Source: Unio delphinus
Taxonomy: Eukaryota > Mollusca > Bivalvia > Unionida > Unionidae
Assembly: GCA_029339505.1 (NCBI GenBank)
Contig: JAQISU010000094.1
Coordinates: forward strand, 10,130,001-10,194,000
Direction: 5' to 3'
Length of the DNA: 64,000 nucleotides
In this document: positions 57,421 to 64,000 of the stretch, one piece after another
How positions within the stretch are numbered: position 1 is the first letter of the stretch
How the letters are laid out: every line of letters begins with the position of its first letter
Program-made: the position numbers and the translations under genes
The notes under the pieces: model-generated
Databases searched by the model: none
The model's input: the letters and a program-made list of their open reading frames with translations, nothing else
What the model was told of the DNA's origin: nothing

Positions 57421-58017
57421 GTTGTAACTGCTAGGTAAAATTCTTACTACAGACATGTATACATACTCCATGGACGGTATTGCAATACAATACAATGAAC
57501 AAGTGTGCGCGCTCAACTAGAACAAAATTTATCAAGGCGGTTTTAGTAAATAATAGCGAGTGAAATTCTATACTGGCGTTTATCAATGCATGTGTCTATA
57601 AGGAAGTGGTGAAAATTTCAATGTAAATATTTTTTTTTGATTTTCGGTCATTGCTTGTTATTTTTGGGTGATTTTGGTCATTTTTTGACTGATTTTGGTC
57701 ATTTATTGACTGATTTTAGGTGATGTCGGTCTGGTCAAATGGTCGACTCTCTCTAATGAATCAAGTAGAGGTTTTCTTATTAAAAATCATTTTTGCTGTT
57801 TTAACTAAAAAAATTCACAAATATGACCAGCAATGACAAATAAAAATGACAAAAACGACAAAAACGACCAAAAATGACTGTTGGTGCCAGTCGGGTCAAA
57901 TGGTCGATTCTACCTAAATGAATCAATGAGAAGTTTTCTTATTAAAAGTCATTTATAGTGACTTCGTCATTACACTTATATCGTACACTAATTGGAAAAT
58001 TGTTTACGATTTCAATA
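57421..58017. repeat. Spacer with GGTCAAATGGTCGA direct repeats, element B
   Basis: GGTCAAATGGTCGA(C/T)TCT, then AATGAATCAA and GAGGTTTTCTTATTAAAA, occurs at about 57736 and again at about 57895. Between and before them run short TGATTTTGGTCATTT words and, inverted, AAAAACGACCAAAAATGAC. Absent from A. No gene. Confidence 0.7.
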
Positions 58018-59043
58018 ATGGTAAATGAAGCATTAACGACTAGACTAGCTCGTGAGAGATTGTGTGCGATTAAGAAATTCATTCCTGTACGCGACTCCGT
58101 TAGAAATAGACTACAAGCTAGACAGAGTTTACAGACTGATTGTTTGCTGATACGGAACAATTCTTTAAACCCATCACTGCAACCAATGAGCGAGTTATTT
58201 TGGGAGAGACTATTGACGAACAGGATAGAAAAAGGTATACTTCCTTTGTTAAAACAGATAGCTGGAGATAAACAACAACGACAGGGTGAAGTTAAACAAA
58301 AAACGAATGTTTCTTTAGTGGATAAATTTACTGAGGAGGCTAGAACACTAATAAAACAATTTCAATTATTAAAACAAAAGGATTATCACGCTTTTGGTGA
58401 TTTTGCTGCTAACAGCTATCATTCAAAAAAGGATATTTTAGCGGACAGTTATAAAGATGATATAATATCACGTGATAATTGGTTTGATTGGTTGTATAAA
58501 ATAAACAAAGGGATTGATTTTCTAGATAAGAGGGAGTTGGGGTATAAAGAATTTAAAAAGGAATTAGTAATTATGATAAACGACAAATAGAAGAACAACA
58601 ACAAGAAAAAGAAGAACGACAACAAGAAAGAAAGCGCCCATCACCAACACGGAGACAAACACGAAAACAGAAGAAACAAGAAGAACCTCAATGGGATAGA
58701 TCACTTGATGATGATGATTTAGAAAGAATGGGCAGATCACTGGTTGAATTATCTCGCGACCAAGGTGCATCAGGGAAGGGATTTTCTCAGAGTGTAACCC
58801 CAAGCTCTGCTTCGAGTGGTTGTCCTGTTCGTTGTCCTGGTAATATTCTTAGCGATATAGCATGATTAAAGGTTCTCATCTGAGAGAAACGAGCCGGAAA
58901 TAACTCACCGGAAATAATTAATGAAGCAACTGATATTTGTAGGAGGCTATTTCAAGGTGGTATCATGGATATTCATGTATATCGAGATTTCGTCGATGTG
59001 TTAGTGGATGGTTATCACAGTGACTAATCACCACATTAGATAA
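58018..59043 (+). pseudogene. Gln/Glu-rich virion-block protein, element B, broken
   Basis: ATG 58018 (MVNEALTTRLARERLC) is conserved with A; an upstream in-frame ATG at 57958 is in spacer. Open to 58590, with helical segments (FTEEARTLIKQFQLLKQKD, YKINKGIDFLDKRELGYKEF). A frameshift at about 58575 leads into EEQQQEKEERQQERKRPSPT, a low-complexity coiled stretch. The conserved C-terminus (GCPVRCPGNILSDIA, KRAGNNSPEIINEATDI, RLFQGGIMDIHVY) has two further stops near 58863 and 58881 and a shift near 59010. It is longer in its first half than the A copy, which has a Pro-rich link instead. Confidence 0.6.
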
Positions 59044-59059
59044 ATAACAATTAAATAAC

Positions 59060-59503
59060 ATGATCATACACTACAACCATGATAATCCAACCAGTGTTTA
59101 TGTTTTAAACTCGCGGTTTCCAGTTTATAGAGAGTATTATAGTGATTGTCTCGGTGATAACATTGCAGGGTTATTTGCAAGAATGGCTCCAAAAATAGCA
59201 CCGCTAGCAAAACAATTATCGATGAAAGCCATTGATGTTATTCGTGATAAAGGTATTAGCGCGGTTGGAGATGTTGCAAGGAAAGCAATTTCTGCCACGA
59301 GGGATAAACTAACAGCGTTAGTTCGAGCGCGATGGAAACCACCAAAGACAAAGTCATCGCCGTTACCATCTACAACAGTGATGCTTGCAAGTGTTAGTAA
59401 AATAATCAATAACGCAGTAGATCAGAAACTAGCGTTGCTGATAACCAACGTTGCAAATATGATACGGTAAGTGGCTTACGTCGGGGTCGTCGACGGCGAT
59501 GAT
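59060..59503 (+). pseudogene. Basic, amphipathic minor virion protein, element B
   Basis: MIIHYNHDNPTSVYVLNSRF...NIAGLFARMAPKIAPLAKQL...KGISAVGDVARKAISATRDK, 136 codons open to 59470. A frameshift at MIR (near 59468) separates the Arg-rich end SGLRRGRRRR, which follows in another frame to about 59503. The amphipathic helix plus polyarginine tail is typical of adenovirus-like core or membrane-lytic proteins; same position as in A, immediately before the capsid gene. Confidence 0.55.
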
Positions 59504-59527
59504 TTAAATCAATGAATATATATTAAA

Positions 59528-60943
59528 ATGTTCAAACGATCACCTGATCCAGCTTTTGATATGGACGCCCCAGTGCGCAAGGATGATTCTGTACGAAATT
59601 ATCAATACTACGCCTATCACGAAGTACAACCAGATAGTAGAGCAAGAATCGAACTTCAAGTTCATGATACCAGTAAATACTTTCTACCGTGTGAAGCGTT
59701 TATCGAAGTAGAAGGAGAATTTATAAACAAAGATGACACATCATATCCAGATAATGCTCAAGTTGGGTTTGTCAATAATGGTTTCATGGCGTTATTTGAG
59801 AGTGCAAAATATCTGATTGATGGAAAAAAGATCGAGTCGATAGACCACGATGTTTAAGTAGCCAAAACAATAATCGGGCGAGCAAGGCATTCCGACGATT
59901 ATACAAGATCGGCAGGCCCTTCTATGATGTTTGCAAAGGATGATAGGGATAAAGCTGGAAAAAATCAATTTGTTGTAAGACGACCAAAAAAAAGTCGATA
60001 ATAGCAATGTTGATGTCGAGGATATGATTATAAACCATGAGCCTGATTACAACCTAGGAGCTGCAACACGTACGTCAATGTTGAATAAGCCGTGTAGATC
60101 ATTTTCATGCGCGATTCCACTGCATCATATATTTGGATTTTTCAGAAATGTTCGAAAAGTTATTTATGAAGCAAAGCACGCAGTAGCACTTGTGCGAAAG
60201 AGTGGTGATAGTGACGCAATTTGGAACATCCCAGCAATCCAGATCCAGCACATGTAGATGATGATGCCGGTAAAGTCGTTTTAACAAAACTATCATTGTG
60301 GATGCCAGTGTTGACTCCATCAATCACCGCGGAAGAACGATTGCTATCATTTATGGACCAAGGAGGAAAATCAGTGATAAGTTGGCTAACAGTGACTACA
60401 GATGTCGTTCAATCAACTATTAATGGGCTATTTACGTGGAACTTTGCATCGAAAGAAAGCGTTTCAGCTCCACGTCATATATTTATTACATTACAGGATA
60501 CCGCACGAATTGGTTCGCGACAACGCAGCCACATGATATTTGATCAACTTTTTATTAGTGACGTCTCACTGAGAATAAACGGCCAGCAAGAACCATCCGA
60601 AGATATACAGCTTAATTACGGTGAAAACCGTATTGCCCGTGTGTATCATCGTCTGTTGTCATATATGGCGCGTGATCAAAATGTCGATACTGGTTTGCAA
60701 ATATCACAATACGATTTTAAGACCCTTTATCCGATCTACTACTTTTCGTTGGAACATCTTGATTTACCAAGACAGTCCGTCGTCGATATACACTTCAGAG
60801 CTACTGTAAACCGCGTTATTATTGGTGTTGATGCTATTCTCCAATACAGAGAGGTTGCTGTCATTCTCAGCGACAAATCAATGCTACTCGAAGGTGTTGG
60901 TGGAAGAATGAGAGTGGTAGATGCAAAAGTGGAAAACATGTAA
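59528..60943 (+). pseudogene. Major capsid protein (double jelly roll), element B, broken
   Basis: ATG 59528 after ATATATATTAAA, MFKRSPDPAFDMDAPVRKDD, RIELQVHDTSKYFLPCEAFI, then a TAA at about 59855 (DHDV), a frameshift before about 60000, FSCAIPLHHIFGFFRNVRK, another shift near 60215, and then an open second barrel from 60221 (VVLTKLSLWMPVLTPSITAE, PRHIFITLQDTARIG, DIQLNYGENRIARVYHRLLS, YPIYYFSLEHLDLPRQSV, SMLLEGVGGRMRVVDA). The lesions differ from those of A. Family certain; function lost here. Confidence 0.9.
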
Positions 60944-60970
60944 CAATTAGATCAATCTGTTATTAATAAA

Positions 60971-61419
60971 ATGTTGTATAATCATATTAGTGTTGCATTG
61001 ACTCCCGGTCAGATTAAAAATTTACAATCGGAATAAGCTAAAAAATGCGGAACCGCGATCACACTAAAACACAGTCAGATATCTGGCGGGACGAATAAAT
61101 TATCGTTGACAACTCGTCAAGTAAAACACTTCAACGATGCTTTCAAAGAAAAAAAAATCCAGGTTACACAATCTGCAGCTGAGATTAAAAACATGATTAA
61201 ACCCGGCGGTATATTTCCGTAGTTAGCTGCGTTACCAGCGTTGATTGCGTCAGCGGCTTCAGCGGTGGCTAAAGCGGGAGCCGTTGGTACCGAGGCAGGG
61301 ATGGCACTAAAGAAAGCTACCGGGCGCGGGTATAATAAAAGGGAAAAGGTTTAAGACTACCAGGAACCTCGTACTCATGGTACAAGGGAAGTGGCCTGAG
61401 AATCCCAGGAACGGTTTAA
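60971..61419 (+). pseudogene. Minor virion protein with duplicated LT-Q motif and hydrophobic tail, element B
   Basis: MLYNHISVALTPGQIKNLQSE, a TAA near 61036, CGTAITLKHSQISGG, LSLTTRQVKHFNDAF, a TAG near 61220, then LPALIASAASAVAKAGAVG and GLRIPGTV at the end. Same two-half organisation as the A copy, which supports a real protein. The stops are at different codons from A. Confidence 0.55.
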
Positions 61420-61875
61420 TTGTTCGAGAACCTCTGATTCAGGAATCTTCGATTCCGTTGTCCAATTTTGATTTACTTGATGCGGCTAACGCCCTATCGA
61501 TAAGAAACTTAATAGGTGACTTTATGAAAGATCAGTTGCCAGCACAACGAAACTGTTGAAACCGGTATCATTAATCTTGATACCAGTAACGGACCTGGAA
61601 CCCACTGGGTTGCATAGGCGATTGATCCGCGTGTAATTGTTTCTTCCGATTCATACGGGTTAGCACCGCCGAAGGAATTTATGAGTTATACAAACCACTT
61701 AAACACTCCTCGTTGGTATTCTACGCTACCAACACAACAAATGAATGACCCACCAATATGCGGCAACGAAGTATTAAATGTACTCGACGATATTTCATCA
61801 TCGGGAAAACCACCTTATCGGGTCGTAAATGAATATACGAGTAATCGCATTTTAGAGAGAAATTATATAAAATAA
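61377..61875 (+). pseudogene. Adenain-like cysteine protease, element B, broken
   Basis: MVQGKWPENPRNGLIVREPL begins at 61377 inside the end of the previous gene. It keeps REPLIQESSIPLSNFDLLDA, absent from A and typical of Polinton proteases. A frameshift near 61553 and a TAG right after the catalytic His motif GTHWVA break it. The acidic (SDSYGLAPP), Gln (LPTQQMND) and Cys (PPICGNEVLN) motifs survive downstream. Confidence 0.8.
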
Positions 61876-61876
61876 C

Positions 61877-62921
61877 ATGATTGATATTTAGGGAGATCTT
61901 TATCAGCGCTGAAGAAACCAACCTACGAAATATCTGCAACCGGTGATATTAAAAAAAAATCGAAGATGAAATAGCTAAGATGTTGAACTTAGTCAGTATT
62001 GACCATAATGAAATAGTTATATTTCAAGATCGTCAGGGTAATTTGAAAACTAGTAATTTTTCCCTGGATGATATTTTAGTTAAACAACGCCGTGTAACAG
62101 AAAATGCTATTGCGGTATTTTCCAATCAGGGTAAACTCAAACCAAGTGTACCTATTTCAACTATTGTGGATGCCCAACAAAAACTACAATCAGAATACAA
62201 CGATGTAATAATTAATTTTGGTCGATTACAACAGAGTATAATTGATATCATCGAAGCCCCGATAAATAATTTCTTTGGTGTTCCACGTTCGCAACCCGAG
62301 TTGCATATCATACAAGTAAAAACTGCTATCGATAATTTAGCAAAATTGCGATCCAATTATGACGTTCATGTAGTTAAATTTGGTAATCTACGTAAAAATT
62401 TTAAAAAGACTGATGACCCCGTCAATGAATTTTTTGGTAAAGACGTGAAACCCGATGATATTAAAGTAGATCTCGCTGATATTAGCACAAAACTCGATGA
62501 AATAACAGCCATTAATCAGCAAATAGAATCTATCAATGTTGCTATTAAATCGACCAACGATATTATCAAGGATGATATGCCGAAGATGATAAAAATACTT
62601 GAAAAAACAAAAATTCCTCAAGAGAAAACGAACAACGTAGTATACACAATTCAACACGGATCATTTGCGTGGACAACTACAAACAACATTTTATATATCA
62701 CAGCGGCCATCAAAGGTATTTATCGATTAACACTAGTGACACCGACTCAATTTAATATTTCGTCAACGAGTTCATCTGGGATCAACAATATGATATCAAC
62801 GATCATCGACAAGGATACAACTGAACAGTTCACGATAACATCCACTGATAATAATTTAGCTAGGGTTTCAGTAACATGGTATGTGGAATTCGTAGCGGAT
62901 TTAAGTAAACAACTAAATTGA
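61877..62921 (+). pseudogene. Coiled-coil fibre-like virion protein, element B
   Basis: The first ~34 codons (from ATG 61877) carry a TAG at codon 5 and a shift; from 61980 it is open for 313 codons: MLNLVSIDHNEIVIFQDRQG, KLKPSVPISTIVDAQQKLQS, repeated FFG-containing segments (APINNFFGVPRSQPELH, VNEFFGKDVKPDDIKVD), a long helical stretch, then the beta-rich end VVYTIQHGSFAWTTT...YRLTLVTPTQFNIS...VTWYVEFVADLSKQL. Unlike A, the C-terminal domain is complete. A fibre or spike role is inferred from layout and position after the protease. Confidence 0.6.
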
Positions 62922-62946
62922 AATCGTAAACTGATTTGGAATTAAA

Positions 62947-63625
62947 ATGTCATAACCAACGATACCTTCGGTATCTCAATATCGCAATGATCAGGTCAGA
63001 GAATTTCAAACTAAACTCAAAACACTCACTGAGGAGTATCAAACAAAAATAAAAAAATACCGACGAAGAATCACGCAGTTGATGTTACTGTGTACTCTGT
63101 GAGTGGTGTAATCACCGGAGCTGGTATAATACTATCCACGGTGACAATGATTGCCCCGATAGCTGTTCCAATTCGTATATCAGCGGCGACAACAATCGCG
63201 GAATTATTTCAATAATAACAAAACAAACATCATCATGCAGCCAGCGTAAACTGCAAGATTGCATAACTAAATTTCAGGTTGTGTCAACCGTGTACTAGCA
63301 ATTATCCTCAATGATATCGTCGTAGCTCGATGATACATTTATATCAGATAGTGAGTTTTCAAAAATGGTTCAATTGTATGATTCCATGATGTTGAAATTA
63401 GAGCAGGATAATAATAATAACAATGTCAACACCGCAAAAAATACTTCAACGAATAGTAAAAAATACCGAACCGATTCAACAAATAACGGAAAATACCACA
63501 CCGGTGAAAGCCAGCATGATCTCAATAACATCAACCAATCCTTAATTCAGTGTGAATTTCCCTACTTCGATTCCCGTGAAGGAGATCACGTTGGCGAAAC
63601 TACGAGTGTATCACAGTTGGACTAA
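62947..63625 (+). pseudogene. Two-helix membrane protein, element B, broken
   Basis: TAA at codon 3, frameshifts near 63074 and in the second hydrophobic segment, but the two hydrophobic stretches and FQTKLKTLTEEYQTKIKKYR are recognisable in pieces. The Asn/Thr-rich tail is open here from 63365 to 63625 and so overlaps the first ~65 codons of the penton gene in another frame. Confidence 0.5.
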
Positions 63626-64000
63626 TATTAGGTCAGTAGCATTTGGCGGTCAACAACCGAATAATTCCTTGGTGTTTGCGAGTAAGAATAAAGAAGACGG
63701 GACTCCAGACTGGAACGTTGTTTCGATACCAACCGGGTGTTACCAAATAGAACAAATCAATAATGAATTACAGCGTAGAATAAAATCCATTACTGGAAAA
63801 GAATCGAAAACGCTATAACGGTTCATGAACCAACATTATCATCTGCCATTGAAATAAACTCGCCCGGGTATGCCGTAGATATCTACCAGAGTTCTAAAAG
63901 AAAAATACTAGGGTGGCCTGAAAACCCACCTCTGACACCTTATCAAATACCCGAACCAAAAAAATCCAATTATGTCACAGATGAAAAATCATATTATGAA
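63423..64000 (+). pseudogene. Probable penton/minor capsid protein, element B, partial
   Basis: ATG 63423 MSTPQKILQRIVKNTEPIQQ, ISITSTNP, a TAA near 63543 where A has GAA, then AKLRVYHSWTNIRSVAFGGQ, PNNSLVFASKN, VVSIPTGCYQIEQINNEL, and a frameshift near 63812. Runs off the window end, so its C-terminal domain is not seen. Confidence 0.6.

Larger units (their letters stand above)
48677..64000. mobile_element. Polinton/Maverick-type element B (runs off the window)
   Basis: Same gene order and orientation as A, beginning with the same AGAGGCGTC end. In a 50-base stretch of the integrase (28841-28890 in A) I count four differences, so the two are close relatives, but the non-coding region differs strongly. 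The penton gene is cut by the window end, so the right terminus is not seen. Every gene except the small 125-codon protein carries at least one lesion. Confidence 0.9.

Noticed and set aside
58564..58803. Minus-strand hydrophobic ORF (Val/Leu-rich)
   Set aside because: Antisense shadow of the Gln/Glu/Lys-rich coiled stretch of the plus-strand virion-block gene.

Overview
The window is eukaryotic and animal. It is AT-rich and full of decayed transposons, satellites and microsatellites, and it has no bacterial operons. Three copies of an intronless Mab-21/cGAS-like receptor gene of the kind expanded in molluscs, together with mollusc-type SINE fragments, point to a mollusc. I cannot name the species. 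Almost every long gene is broken, so this reads as a graveyard of selfish DNA interleaved with a recently duplicated immune-gene block.

Layout. 1-18 kb: Mab-21/cGAS-like copy 1 (288-2322, minus) with its upstream block, a degenerate satellite rich in AACCGG/GGTTT words (3.5-7.1 kb), a nested transposon stack (7.15-9.17 kb: inverted SINE pair, CT/GA tracts, a pogo-like element), receptor copy 2 (9.68-11.6 kb, plus) with a long 3' flank, a dead LINE (16.0-17.6 kb) and an orphan piece of the receptor upstream block (17.8 kb). 18-27 kb: a CAAGATGG satellite, then a 3 kb element with ~620 bp inverted arms around a 10 x 61 bp minisatellite, then simple repeats.

27.02-43.23 kb: a nearly whole Polinton/Maverick-type (adintovirus-like) element, called A. 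48.68 kb to the window end: a second related element in the same orientation, called B. Their shared order is packaging ATPase (minus), zinc-ribbon plus phospholipase A2, RVE integrase, a minus-strand protein-primed-type DNA polymerase B that runs into an SF1 helicase in one reading frame, a small Cys-rich protein, an HNH endonuclease, a variable non-coding region, and then a plus-strand virion block: two unknown proteins, a basic minor virion protein, double-jelly-roll major capsid, a membrane-active minor protein, adenain-like protease, coiled-coil fibre-like protein, a two-helix membrane protein and a probable penton/minor capsid. The set gives integration, replication, packaging and particle formation. 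Lesions in A and B are mostly different, so both were probably intact when they arrived or were copied. Between them lie receptor copy 3 (44.6-46.65 kb, minus; broken by one stop codon only) and a more diverged third helicase fossil (47.84-48.57 kb).

Most notable are the polymerase-helicase fusion, whose continuity is shown by two differently broken copies; the HNH gene inside a Polinton; a recurring TATA/ATAA-ATG start signature; tRNA-like Pol III boxes and a hammerhead-like fold in the variable region; and coincidence of element ends with the edges of the duplicated immune-gene block.
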